DNA of 64,000 bases from the NCBI GenBank assembly GCA_014377785.1, contig JACMOZ010000038.1, positions 62,001 to 126,000 on the forward strand. Direction: 5' to 3'. The stretch comes from Aeromicrobium sp. Its GTDB lineage: Bacteria; Actinomycetota; Actinomycetes; Propionibacteriales; Nocardioidaceae. The translations under genes and the position numbers were made by a program. The notes under the pieces were generated by a model. It saw only the letters and a program-made list of their open reading frames with translations. It had not been told where the DNA came from and did not search any database. Position 1 is the stretch's first letter, and every line of letters begins with the position of its first letter. Positions 50,286 through 59,487 of the stretch are shown here, piece after piece.

Positions 50286-51206
50286 GTGACTCAGCCCGCC
50301 GTCGAGGTCCTCGACCTTGCCATGCATTATGGCGCCGTCACCGCGGTTGACGGCCTCAACCTCGCGGTCTTCCCGGGAACAGTTACCGCCATTCTCGGTC
50401 CCAACGGCGCGGGCAAGACCACGACGATCGAAACCTGTGAGGGCTTCCGCAAGCCGCAGTCCGGCTCAGTCCGCGTCCTCGGCCTCGATCCGCGCGGAGA
50501 CTCTCGCGAGCTCAGGCCCCGCGTTGGCGTCATGCTTCAAAACGGCGGCTCTTGGTCAGGTGTGCGTGCGCACGAGATGCTGCGCCACATCGCTTCGCTC
50601 CATGCCCATCCTCTCGATGTCGATGCCCTGATCGAGAGACTCGGCCTCGGTTCGTGCGGACGTACCCCTTATCGCCGTATGTCCGGTGGGCAACAACAGC
50701 GGCTCAGCCTGGCAATGGCGATCGTCGGCAGGCCCGAACTCGTGTTCCTCGACGAACCGACCGCCGGTCTCGATCCGCAAGCCCGCCACGCGACCTGGGA
50801 CATCATCGGCGAACTCCGGGACAACGGCGTGACCACGGTTTTGACCACGCACTTCATGAACGAAGCCGAGTCGCTTTCGGATTTCATCCACATCGTCGAT
50901 GCCGGCAAGGTCATCGCCTCGGGCACACCGGCCGAACTCAGCGGGTCCGGTGCCCGCAACACAGTGCGATTCACCGCTCACCCCGGCCTCGATGTCATCA
51001 GCCTGATGGCCGCACTTCCCCAGGGCACCAAGGTCGAGGAAGTCGGTGCGGGCGCCTACGTCATCTCCGGAGCCGTCGACCCGGCGCTCCTCGCGACGTT
51101 CACCGCGTGGTGTGCGGCCCACAACGTCCTCGCCGAATCCATGCTCGTCGAGCGCCAGACTCTCGAGGACCGTTTCCTCGACCTCACCGGAAGGGGTTTG
51201 CGATGA
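50286..51206 (+). CDS. ABC exporter ATP-binding subunit
   Basis: A 306-residue ATPase: Walker A GPNGAGKTT (39-47), signature MSGGQQQRLSLA, Walker B ELVFLDEPTAGLDPQ and switch TVLTTHFMNEAE. The pattern is of DrrA/CcmA-type exporters. The GTG at 50286 follows TACAAT (50274-50279) by six bases, a leaderless start. It overlaps the permease gene (ATGA). From memory the order ATPase-permease-CtaA is the same as Rv1458c-Rv1457c-Rv1456c, suggesting a role linked to heme/cytochrome oxidase biogenesis. Confidence 0.93.
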   Translation: MTQPAVEVLDLAMHYGAVTAVDGLNLAVFPGTVTAILGPNGAGKTTTIETCEGFRKPQSGSVRVLGLDPRGDSRELRPRVGVMLQNGGSWSGVRAHEMLRHIASLHAHPLDVDALIERLGLGSCGRTPYRRMSGGQQQRLSLAMAIVGRPELVFLDEPTAGLDPQARHATWDIIGELRDNGVTTVLTTHFMNEAESLSDFIHIVDAGKVIASGTPAELSGSGARNTVRFTAHPGLDVISLMAALPQGTKVEEVGAGAYVISGAVDPALLATFTAWCAAHNVLAESMLVERQTLEDRFLDLTGRGLR

Positions 51207-51976
51207 GCCTCGATTTCGCCCCTCGTCCCGGAGCCGCCCCGCTGTCGGCCATGATCCGTTCGCAAACCGGCATCGAGCTCCGGTTGTTGGTACGCAACGG
51301 CGAACAGTTGCTGCTCGCCCTCGTCATTCCGCTGCTCCTCCTGATCGCCGGCACACATTCGGGCCGGGTCGTCGACCTCGGTTCGGGCCGATCGATCGAC
51401 ATCATCACTCCCGGCGTGCTCGCCCTCGCCATCTTGTCGACGTCCTTCACATCCCTGGCGATCGCCACCGGCTTCGAACGACGATATGGCGTCATCAAAC
51501 GTCTTGGCGCCTCTCCCCTGCCGCGTTCGGGGCTCATGCTCGGCAAGATCGGTGCTGTCCTCATCGTCGAGGCGATCCAATTGACTGTCTTGTCCCTCGT
51601 GGCGTTGGGTCTTGGCTGGCAGCCTCATGGCGGCGTTGCGGCAGTCGGCTGGCTCATACTCCTCGCGCTGTTGGGCACCGCCGCCTTCGGCGCACTCGGA
51701 CTGCTGATTGCCGGCACTCTTCGCGCCGAGGCCACTCTTGCCTTCGCAAACCTCGTATACGTGTTGTTGCTCGTCGGTGGCGGAGTTCTCGTGCCGTTGA
51801 GCCGTTATCCTGCCGGTGCCCGCACCGCTCTGGAGTGGCTGCCGTCGGGAGCCCTCGGCCAGGGTCTGCGCGATGTCGTTGCAGGTTCGGCACCCGGCAT
51901 CTTCCCGATCGCGGTCTTGCTGATCTGGGCAATCGTGGCCGGAATCCTCACCGCCAAAACATTTGAATGGGAGTGA
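51203..51976 (+). CDS. ABC exporter permease subunit
   Basis: A 257-residue membrane protein with six hydrophobic helices of the ABC-2 type (QLLLALVIPLLLLIAGT, IITPGVLALAILSTSFTSL, GVLVPLSRYPAGARTALEWL). The Pfam-type core ERRYGVIKRLGASPLPRSG is the coupling-helix region. Paired with the preceding ATPase it would export a small molecule, drug or lipid. The substrate is unknown; the adjacent ctaA gene points to cytochrome oxidase assembly only by context. Confidence 0.9.
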   Translation: MSLDFAPRPGAAPLSAMIRSQTGIELRLLVRNGEQLLLALVIPLLLLIAGTHSGRVVDLGSGRSIDIITPGVLALAILSTSFTSLAIATGFERRYGVIKRLGASPLPRSGLMLGKIGAVLIVEAIQLTVLSLVALGLGWQPHGGVAAVGWLILLALLGTAAFGALGLLIAGTLRAEATLAFANLVYVLLLVGGGVLVPLSRYPAGARTALEWLPSGALGQGLRDVVAGSAPGIFPIAVLLIWAIVAGILTAKTFEWE

Positions 51977-51978
51977 CC

Positions 51979-52881
51979 GTGGGTTTTCACACCCCTGACC
52001 GCCGATTCGCCCTCCGCTGGGCGTGGGCCTCGCTGGTCGCCAACGCCGCGTTGGTGCTGACCGGCGGCCTCGTACGCCTCACCGCTTCCGGGCTCGGTTG
52101 CCCGACGTGGCCCAAATGCACCGACGATTCCTTTGTCCCTCATCGCGCCCTCGGCATCAACGGCGTCATCGAGTTCGGCAACCGGATGCTGACCTACGTG
52201 TTGGTCGCGATTGCCATCGGCACGTTCTTCGCCGTATGGCGTTGGGTTGGTGCCGACCGGTCGATGCGCCGACTCGTGTTGTTGATGGGCCTCGGCATTC
52301 CGTTGCAGGCGGTCATCGGTGGCATCTCCGTGCTGACCGATCTCAATCCGTGGATTGTGTCACTTCACCTGTTGTTGTCGATGGTGCTTATCGCCGCGGC
52401 AGTGCTCCTTGTCATGCAGATTCGAGGCGCCGCGGCCGAGCCCGTCGACGTGACGCAGGCCTGGCTCGTCCGGGTGACGTATGTCGTGTTGTGGGCCGTC
52501 GTCTATCTCGGCACGATCGTCACCGGGAGCGGCCCGCACGCCGGTGCTGCCGATGCGCCGCGCAACGGTCTCGATCCTGCGGACATCAGCCAACTCCACG
52601 CCGATGCCGTATTCCTGCTGGTCGGCCTCACGTTCGCCTGTTGGCTGGTGCTTCGCGGCTCCGCGCCGGTCGCTGCCCGGTCCGCCTTGGTCGTTCTCGT
52701 CGTCGAGTTGGCCCAAGGGTTGATCGGCTATGTGCAATATGCGACCGACTTGCCGATCGCTCTCGTGGCGGCCCACCTCGTCGGCGCTTCGGTCCTCATA
52801 GCCGCGGGGACTCACTTGTTGCTGGCGGTCAGCCCATCGCGGCTGGTCCCGACCGATCTTGAGGGTTTGCGGCAGTCCTGA
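51979..52881 (+). CDS. ctaA: Heme A synthase (COX15/CtaA)
   Basis: A 300-residue eight-helix membrane enzyme that oxidises the heme O methyl group to form heme A. Characteristic regions are GGLVRLTASGLGCPTWPKC near the N-terminus (the conserved Cys pair of the extracytoplasmic loop), EFGNRMLTYVL, GTIVTGSGPHAGAAD and SQLHADAVFLLVG (heme-ligand histidines). I start at GTG 51979, with GGGAG upstream; an ATG at 51967 overlaps the permease. It fits with CtaB nearby and SURF1 at 37.6 kb. Confidence 0.92.
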   Translation: MGFHTPDRRFALRWAWASLVANAALVLTGGLVRLTASGLGCPTWPKCTDDSFVPHRALGINGVIEFGNRMLTYVLVAIAIGTFFAVWRWVGADRSMRRLVLLMGLGIPLQAVIGGISVLTDLNPWIVSLHLLLSMVLIAAAVLLVMQIRGAAAEPVDVTQAWLVRVTYVVLWAVVYLGTIVTGSGPHAGAADAPRNGLDPADISQLHADAVFLLVGLTFACWLVLRGSAPVAARSALVVLVVELAQGLIGYVQYATDLPIALVAAHLVGASVLIAAGTHLLLAVSPSRLVPTDLEGLRQS

Positions 52882-52925
52882 CAGCCCTAATCCTCAAGAT
52901 TCGCCACCATCGGGTCAAAAGCGGG

Positions 52926-53378
52926 TCAGGCGAGACGAGTCATGGTGCGACAGCCTTCGTCGTCTACACAACCGGACTGCAGCACAAAGCCCTGCGACTC
53001 GTATGTCGTCATCGCGGCCATATTGCCGTCGATGACACGCAGATGCAGTGCGCGATGGCCGGCCCAGTCGATGACGGCATCGATGAGTTGACCGCCCAGA
53101 CCCTGGCGCCGGCCCTCGGCGGCAACCCACATCGAGATCAGTTCGACGCCGGCATCATCTGGTTGAGCGCCGACCATACCGACCGGCGCGGCGCCGTCAT
53201 AGGCAAGAAAACATGCTCCGGGTGAGGACAACCGTGAACGCCAATTGGCTTCGGTGTCACGGTCGCCGGTCCACATGATCACTGAACTCGCGAAGGCCTC
53301 GGGGTTTTCGGTCAACGAACGCAGCCGCAAATGCCGCCAATCGGACCAGTCGTCGGGGCCAACAATACTTACATCCAT
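52926..53378 (-). CDS. GNAT-family N-acetyltransferase
   Basis: A 150-residue GNAT protein. The acetyl-CoA motif A appears as VAAEGRRQGLGGQLIDAVIDWA (R-R-x-G-x-G is present), preceded by VELISMWV and followed by LHLRVIDGNMAAMTTYESQGF (motif B). The acceptor substrate is unknown. I take the ATG at 53378 (MDVSIV) rather than 53399 because CAGAAT lies six bases upstream. It interrupts the CtaA-CtaB order known from other actinobacteria. Confidence 0.88.
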   Translation of the reverse strand: MDVSIVGPDDWSDWRHLRLRSLTENPEAFASSVIMWTGDRDTEANWRSRLSSPGACFLAYDGAAPVGMVGAQPDDAGVELISMWVAAEGRRQGLGGQLIDAVIDWAGHRALHLRVIDGNMAAMTTYESQGFVLQSGCVDDEGCRTMTRLA

Positions 53379-53420
53379 AACCGCATTCTGGCCGATCACG
53401 ACGCACGACCCGAGGCGGCG

Positions 53421-53498
53421 GTGACATAGGCACCACGGGATCGCCTCTGGTAGTGCCTAACCCACCGGCCCTGCAGGACGGTAGTGCCTAACTCACCG
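53421..53498. repeat. Three copies of a GTAGTGCCTAAC repeat between the GNAT gene and ctaB
   Basis: GGTAGTGCCTAACCCACCG (53449-53467) recurs as GGTAGTGCCTAACTCACCG (53480-53498), 31 bases apart. A third, inverted and more diverged copy (GTGACATAGGCACCAC, 53421-53436) faces them. The unit fills most of the 117-base gap. Nothing else is recognisable here. Confidence 0.65.
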
Positions 53499-53516
53499 CC
53501 GAACGGGGGAGGGCTC

Positions 53517-54464
53517 TCAGCGCAGGAACGGATCGATCGCTGCGGAGACGAACAGCAACGCGAGATAGGCGTTGGACCAGTGGAAGAGTCGCATCGGTTT
53601 GATGACGGACAACTCTTCGCTGTCTTGCGAGCGCGCCTTGAGGCCGTGGGCCTCGACGAGAAAAGCGACACCGAGAGCGAGTGCCGCGACGGGATAGAAC
53701 CATCCGGTGGGCGTGATCGGCCACAGCAACAATGACGTGCCGACCATGACCCAGGCATAGATGACGATCTGTTTGGCGACGACCTTGGACGATGCGATGG
53801 AAGGCAACATGGGGACGCTGGCCGCGGAATAGTCTTCGCGATAACGCATAGCGAGCGCCCAAAAATGCGGTGGCGTCCAGAAGAAGACGACCATGAACAG
53901 CACGACCGGCGCCCAGGCGAGCTCGTTGGTGATCGCGGTCCAGCCGATCAGGGCCGGGAAGCAACCCGCCGCTCCGCCCCACACGATGTTTTGCGAGGTC
54001 CGGCGCTTGAGGATCATCGTGTAGCCGACCACGTAGAAGACGTTGGCGGCCAGAGCCAGCAGCGCCGACAAAGGGTTGACGAGGACCCACAGCCATACGG
54101 TCGACACAACGCCGAGAAGGAGACCGAAGACCAACGCATTGCGGGTAGACACACGGTGTCTGGGCAATGGCCGGCGCTGGGTCCGGCGCATCAATTGGTC
54201 GATGTCGGCGTCGACCACACAGTTGAGCGCATTGGCGCTTCCGGCAGACAGCGTGCCACCGACGAAGGTCCAGAGCACGAGGCCGAGAGGAGGCACGCCC
54301 TGTTGGGCCAGAAACATGACCGGCACGGTCGTGAGCAGCAGCAATTCGATGATCCGCGGCTTCATCAGTGCGATGTAGGAACCGACGACATCGCGTACCG
54401 ATGAGGGACGACTAAGGGACGCCGCATCAACGGGCGTAGAAAATTCTGGATCCACCGCAGTCAC
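53517..54464 (-). CDS. ctaB: Protoheme IX farnesyltransferase (CtaB/CyoE)
   Basis: A 315-residue membrane UbiA-type prenyltransferase making heme O from heme B. The aspartate-rich motif [19 protein letters not shown] and the second polyprenyl-binding loop ([20 protein letters not shown]) are intact, amid about eight transmembrane helices. I start at the GTG at 54464, which follows TAGACT by seven bases; the frame continues to 54617 but that part would overlap the divergent promoter region. It works with CtaA in heme A synthesis. Confidence 0.94.
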   Translation of the reverse strand: MTAVDPEFSTPVDAASLSRPSSVRDVVGSYIALMKPRIIELLLLTTVPVMFLAQQGVPPLGLVLWTFVGGTLSAGSANALNCVVDADIDQLMRRTQRRPLPRHRVSTRNALVFGLLLGVVSTVWLWVLVNPLSALLALAANVFYVVGYTMILKRRTSQNIVWGGAAGCFPALIGWTAITNELAWAPVVLFMVVFFWTPPHFWALAMRYREDYSAASVPMLPSIASSKVVAKQIVIYAWVMVGTSLLLWPITPTGWFYPVAALALGVAFLVEAHGLKARSQDSEELSVIKPMRLFHWSNAYLALLFVSAAIDPFLR

Positions 54465-54558
54465 GTCATGCAGTCTAATGCCAGCCGAGTAGGCTCGTAC
54501 CGATGGCTCGGACAACCCGGCCGGCGACCTAGACGCACGATGAGTTGGAGCCCGCGCT

Positions 54559-56757
54559 GTGACGACAGCTAACAAGTCCCTGGACTGGAACGACCTCGAT
54601 AAACTGGCTGTTGACACCGCCAGACTGCTGGCCGCCGACGCGGTCGAAAAGGTCGGACACGGTCACCCCGGCACGGCAATGAGCCTCGCGCCGGCCGCCT
54701 ATCTCATCTACCAAAAACTCATGCACCACAACCCCGCGGATCCTCATTGGTTCGCGCGGGATCGTTTCGTCCTCTCGTGCGGACATTCCAGCCTGACGCA
54801 ATACATCCAGCTTTATCTCGCCGGCTATGACGTCACGCTCGACGACCTCAAGAGCCTGCGCACGTGGGGAAGCAAGACCCCCGGTCACCCCGAGCACAAC
54901 CACACCGCCGGCGTCGAAGTCACCACCGGCCCACTCGGTCAGGGTGTCGGCAACGCGGTCGGGATGGCGATGGCCGCACGCCGCGAACACGGACTGTACG
55001 ACCCTGAAGCCCCCCTCGGCGAGAGCATCTTCGACCATCACGTCTACGTCATGTGCTCCGACGGCGACCTCGAGGAAGGCGTCTCCGGCGAAGCCTCCTC
55101 GCTCGCCGGTCACCAAAAGCTCGGCAACCTCACCGTCCTGTATGACGACAACGAGATTTCGATCGAAGACGACACCGATGTGGCGTTCAGTGAAGATGTC
55201 GCCAAGCGATATGAGGCCTATGGCTGGCACGTCCAGACCGTCGACTGGACCAATGGCGGCACCGGTTATGAAGAAAACGTCCAGGAACTTTTCGATGCTT
55301 TCATCGCCGCCGACGCCGTCACCGACAAGCCGAGCTTCATCAAGCTGCGCACCATAATCGCCTGGCCCGCGCCGACCAAGCAGAACACCGGCGCCTCGCA
55401 CGGTTCGGCTCTGGGCGCCGAGGAAATCGCGGCCACCAAGAAAATCCTCGGATTCGATCCTGAACAGTCCTTCGCCGTCGACGACGCCGTCATTGCCCAT
55501 ACCCGTTCGGCCCGCACCCGCGGTACCGAACTCCAGGCCGCTTGGCAGCAGGAGTTCGACGACTGGTCGGCCACTCATGCCGAAGGCACGGCTCTCCTCC
55601 AACGCCTGGCCGCACGGGTTCTGCCCAACGGTTGGGAAGCAGATCTGCCGATTTACGAGGCGAGCGACAAGGGTGTCGCCACCCGCGTTGCGTCCGGCGA
55701 GTTCCTCACTGCTGCGGCCAAGGTGTTGCCCGAGCTCTGGGGCGGTTCAGCCGACCTTGCCGGCTCCAACAACACGACGCCCAAGGGCCAACCGTCATTC
55801 ATTCCGCCGGAGCGCTCAACGAAGTTGTTCAAGGGCGACTGGTTCGGCCGGGTCCTTCACTTCGGCATCCGCGAACACGCCATGGGCGCCGTGCTCAACG
55901 GCATCGCCTTGCACGGACCCACGCGCGTCTACGGCGGCACGTTCCTTGTGTTCAGCGATTACATGCGTCCCTCGGTGCGCCTCGCGGCGTTACAGGAACT
56001 CGCTATCACGTATGTGTGGACGCACGACTCGATCGGACTTGGTGAAGACGGCCCGACACACCAGCCGGTCGAACACCTCGCCGCCCTGCGTGCGATCCCC
56101 GGCCTCGACGTGATCCGCCCCGCGGATGCCAATGAAACCGTCGCGGCCTGGAAAGCTGTGCTTGCCATCAACGACCGTCCCACGGCTTTGGCCCTGAGTC
56201 GTCAAAACGTTCCCACCTTTCCTCGTGGCACCGATGACAGCACCGGACAGCACTGGGCGAGCGTCGATAATGTTTCCAAGGGCGCCTACACACTGCTCGA
56301 CACAGAGGGCGAGCCCGATGTCGTCCTCATCGGCACCGGCTCCGAAGTGCAGTTGGCGGTTGCGGCCCGCGAGACCCTGGCCGCCGAAGGCATCAGGGCG
56401 CGCGTCGTCTCGATGCCATGCCGCGAATGGTTCGAGCAGCAAGACGAGGATTACCGCAACACGGTCATTCCGCCAGCCGTGCGTGCCCGGGTCAGCGTCG
56501 AAGCCGGCATCAGCCTCGGTTGGCGTGACTTCGTCGGCGACGCCGGCCGCATCGTTAGCCTCGAGCACTACGGATCCTCGGCCAATTTCGCCAAGCTTTA
56601 TGACGCATTCGGCACCACCGCCGACGCCGTTGCTGCCGCTGCCCGCGAATCGATTGATACTGCTGCACGCATCGGTGGCGGCCCCGTGCCCATCCATACC
56701 CGCCCTGCCGGCCCGTTCGGCCCGAGCGACAACCCTGACTCCCCGTCCTCGATCTGA
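54559..56757 (+). CDS. tkt: Transketolase
   Basis: A 732-residue thiamin-diphosphate enzyme of the pentose phosphate pathway. Family blocks: [12 protein letters not shown] (substrate/TPP), the TPP site [17 protein letters not shown] then YDDNEIS, and [20 protein letters not shown] in the pyrimidine domain with [17 protein letters not shown]. It is full length. The GTG at 54559 lacks a strong ribosome binding site (GGAG about 11 bases upstream). It heads the six-gene tkt-tal-pgi-zwf-opcA-pgl operon, divergent from ctaB. Confidence 0.97.
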   Translation: MTTANKSLDWNDLDKLAVDTARLLAADAVEKVGHGHPGTAMSLAPAAYLIYQKLMHHNPADPHWFARDRFVLSCGHSSLTQYIQLYLAGYDVTLDDLKSLRTWGSKTPGHPEHNHTAGVEVTTGPLGQGVGNAVGMAMAARREHGLYDPEAPLGESIFDHHVYVMCSDGDLEEGVSGEASSLAGHQKLGNLTVLYDDNEISIEDDTDVAFSEDVAKRYEAYGWHVQTVDWTNGGTGYEENVQELFDAFIAADAVTDKPSFIKLRTIIAWPAPTKQNTGASHGSALGAEEIAATKKILGFDPEQSFAVDDAVIAHTRSARTRGTELQAAWQQEFDDWSATHAEGTALLQRLAARVLPNGWEADLPIYEASDKGVATRVASGEFLTAAAKVLPELWGGSADLAGSNNTTPKGQPSFIPPERSTKLFKGDWFGRVLHFGIREHAMGAVLNGIALHGPTRVYGGTFLVFSDYMRPSVRLAALQELAITYVWTHDSIGLGEDGPTHQPVEHLAALRAIPGLDVIRPADANETVAAWKAVLAINDRPTALALSRQNVPTFPRGTDDSTGQHWASVDNVSKGAYTLLDTEGEPDVVLIGTGSEVQLAVAARETLAAEGIRARVVSMPCREWFEQQDEDYRNTVIPPAVRARVSVEAGISLGWRDFVGDAGRIVSLEHYGSSANFAKLYDAFGTTADAVAAAARESIDTAARIGGGPVPIHTRPAGPFGPSDNPDSPSSI

Positions 56758-56813
56758 GCGACATTCCTACACATGAACACTGCACATTTTGAACACAGCA
56801 TCAAGGAGATGGC

Positions 56814-57902
56814 ATGAACGAACGACTCCAGGCACTAGCCGACGCAGGAGTATCGATCTGGCTCGATGATCTTTCGCGCGAACGCATAGCCTCGGGCAAC
56901 CTCGCCCAACTCGTCGCCGAATCCAACGTCGTGGGCGTCACAACCAACCCGACGATCTTCGCAAACGCCTTGTCTCAAGGCGATCGTTATGGCGAGCAGG
57001 TCTCCGAGTTGAAGGCCACCGGCATGGGCGTCGACGATGTCGTCTTCGAACTCACCACCACCGATGTCCAGCAGGGCTGCGATGTCCTGCGGCCCGCTTT
57101 TGACGCGAGCAATGGCGTCGACGGCCGTGTGTCGATCGAGGTCGAGCCGGGCCTCGCCCGCGACACCGACGAGACGGTTCACACTGCCGCCAAATTGTGG
57201 GCCAAGGTCGATCGACCCAATCTTTTCATCAAGATCCCAGCGACCCATGAAGGCCTACCTGCCATCGCAGCCACGATCTCCGAGGGCATCAGCGTCAACA
57301 TCACTCTCATCTTTGCCCTCGGTCGATACCGCGAAGTGATGGATGCCTACCTTTACGGGCTCGAGCAAGCCGCTGCCGAAGGCCGCGATCTCAGCGCCAT
57401 CCACTCGGTGGCCTCGTTCTTCGTCAGCCGCGTCGACTCCGAGGTCGACAAGCGCCTTGACGCCGACAGCCCGCTTCGCGGCAAGGCCGGCATCGCCAAT
57501 GCCCGACTCGCCTACGAAGCCTACGAAGAAGTCTTTGGCAGTGAGCGTTTCGCAGCTCTCGCGGCCAAGGGCGCCAACAAGCAGCGCCCGCTGTGGGCTT
57601 CGACCGGTGTCAAGGACCCTGCCTATCCGGACACGATGTATGTCAGCGAACTGGTCGTCACCAACACCGTCAACACGATGCCCGAAAAGACGATGCAGGC
57701 CTTCGCCGACCACGGTGAAGTCCGCGGAGACGCCGTCACCGGTACGTATGACGAAGCTCGCGAACTCATAGTCGCTCTCGAGGAACAAGGCATTTCCTAT
57801 GACGAAGTCGTCGACCTGCTCGAAACCGAGGGCCTCGACAAGTTCGACAAATCCTGGGCTGAACTCGTGGCGACGGTCCAGAACGAGTTGGACAAGGCCT
57901 GA
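56814..57902 (+). CDS. tal: Transaldolase
   Basis: A 362-residue transaldolase moving a dihydroxyacetone unit between sugar phosphates. The Schiff-base lysine is Lys140 in [14 protein letters not shown], with N-terminal [12 protein letters not shown] and [11 protein letters not shown] typical of actinobacterial long transaldolases. AAGGAGATGGC lies before the ATG at 56814. It follows transketolase by 56 bases and precedes pgi by four. Confidence 0.97.
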   Translation: MNERLQALADAGVSIWLDDLSRERIASGNLAQLVAESNVVGVTTNPTIFANALSQGDRYGEQVSELKATGMGVDDVVFELTTTDVQQGCDVLRPAFDASNGVDGRVSIEVEPGLARDTDETVHTAAKLWAKVDRPNLFIKIPATHEGLPAIAATISEGISVNITLIFALGRYREVMDAYLYGLEQAAAEGRDLSAIHSVASFFVSRVDSEVDKRLDADSPLRGKAGIANARLAYEAYEEVFGSERFAALAAKGANKQRPLWASTGVKDPAYPDTMYVSELVVTNTVNTMPEKTMQAFADHGEVRGDAVTGTYDEARELIVALEEQGISYDEVVDLLETEGLDKFDKSWAELVATVQNELDKA

Positions 57903-57906
57903 CACC

Positions 57907-59487
57907 ATGACCGCTCTGGCGATCTCGACGCTGTCAACGCACGCATACGACACTGCTTTGCGCCAGGCGATCAGCGACAAGGTCGCCTCGCGACTGGCTG
58001 CTCAGGATCCAACACTATGGGGGCATGACGCCGAGGACGAGGCAAGCATCCGGCTCTCCTGGATCGACCTCGCCGAGGCCTCGCGACCTCTGGTGACAGA
58101 GATCGAGGCCCTTCGTGCCGATTTCAAAGCCAAAGGGCTCGATCATGTCGTGTTGTGCGGTATGGGCGGTTCGTCGCTGGCTCCCGAAGTCATCTGCCGG
58201 GCCGCCGAGGTCGAACTCACGGTTCTCGATTCCTCCCATCCGGACATGGTTCGTGGCGCACTGGCCGACCGGCTCGAACGCAGCATCGTCGTCGTGTCGA
58301 GCAAGTCCGGTGGGACAGTCGAAACAGATTCCCAACGCCGCGCCTATGAGGCGGCCTTCACCGCAGCCGGATTGAATCCCGTCGATCACATCGTCGTCGT
58401 CACCGATCCCGATTCACCGCTCGACGAGGAAGCCACCGCAGCCGGTTATCGCGTCTTCCATGCCGATCCACACGTCGGCGGTCGCTATTCGGCGCTCACG
58501 GCATTCGGGCTGGTCCCAAGCGGACTGGCCGGCGCACCGATCGGCCAACTTCTCGATGACGCCGAAGAAGTCGCCGCCCATCAGGGCCACGACGACGCCG
58601 ACAATCCCGGTCTTCGGCTCGGCACGCTCTTGGGCGTTGCCAATCACGCCGGTGTCGACAAACTCGTCATCGCCGACCAGACCCGCCACGGCATCGGCGA
58701 CTGGATCGAACAATTGGTCGCCGAATCGACTGGCAAAGAGGGCAAAGGTATCCTGCCCGTCGTCGTGCCGTTCGAAAACGCCGTCAACTTCAATCCCAAC
58801 AATCAAGACTCCATCCTCGTCGAGATCGGTGGCAAAAACGCGCCCGAATCCTTGTCGGGATATTCGGTCGCGCTCGAAGGCGGACTGGGCGCTCTGTTCA
58901 TGATCTGGGAAGACGCGGTGGCAATTGCCGGCCGCGCGATCGGGATCAATCCTTTCGACCAACCCGACGTCGAGAGCGCAAAGAAAGCCGCCCGCGAACT
59001 CCTTGGCGCAAGTAACACAACCCCGCAGCCGGTGTTCACCGAAGACGGCATCGACGTCTTCGGCACCGACCGCGACACGCTCGAAGACGCCATCCTCGAC
59101 CTGCTCATCCACAGCGACCTTAGTCAGGGTTACCTAGCCGTTCAGGCTTATCTGAATCGGCATAAGTATGCCGATTTCGCCGGCATCCGCGAAGTCCTCG
59201 CGCTGCGCACTGGTCGACCTGTGACGTTCGGCTGGGGTCCACGATTCCTGCACTCCACCGGTCAATATCACAAGGGCGGCCCGCCGAACGGACTGTTCCT
59301 GCAGATCACCGGCGATGCCCATGAGGACCTCGCGGTGCCCGGTCGCGACTTCACCTTCGGTGACTTCATCGGCTCGCAGGCCGCCGGTGACGCCAAGGTC
59401 CTGCGCGATCACGGCCGCCCGGTCCTGCGCCTGCATTTGCGCGACGTAGCCGCCGCTCTTCCGCGGCTTCGCGAGGTCCTCGCGTGA
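57907..59487 (+). CDS. pgi: Glucose-6-phosphate isomerase
   Basis: A 526-residue phosphoglucose isomerase linking glycolysis with the pentose phosphate pathway. The SIS domain shows CGMGGSSLAPEVICR, VVVSSKSGGTVETDSQ and a C-terminal PPNGLFLQITGD with HKGG (YHKGG). The start at 57907 is four bases after the tal stop; the frame is open further upstream over tal. It is inserted between tal and zwf, as in many non-mycobacterial actinobacteria. The start overlap at the other end (GTGA) couples it to zwf. Confidence 0.95.
   Translation: MTALAISTLSTHAYDTALRQAISDKVASRLAAQDPTLWGHDAEDEASIRLSWIDLAEASRPLVTEIEALRADFKAKGLDHVVLCGMGGSSLAPEVICRAAEVELTVLDSSHPDMVRGALADRLERSIVVVSSKSGGTVETDSQRRAYEAAFTAAGLNPVDHIVVVTDPDSPLDEEATAAGYRVFHADPHVGGRYSALTAFGLVPSGLAGAPIGQLLDDAEEVAAHQGHDDADNPGLRLGTLLGVANHAGVDKLVIADQTRHGIGDWIEQLVAESTGKEGKGILPVVVPFENAVNFNPNNQDSILVEIGGKNAPESLSGYSVALEGGLGALFMIWEDAVAIAGRAIGINPFDQPDVESAKKAARELLGASNTTPQPVFTEDGIDVFGTDRDTLEDAILDLLIHSDLSQGYLAVQAYLNRHKYADFAGIREVLALRTGRPVTFGWGPRFLHSTGQYHKGGPPNGLFLQITGDAHEDLAVPGRDFTFGDFIGSQAAGDAKVLRDHGRPVLRLHLRDVAAALPRLREVLA

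Noticed and set aside
54538..54570. Ten-codon upstream ORF overlapping the tkt start
   Set aside because: It could be a leader, but no -10 box at the right distance and no other support; too weak to annotate.
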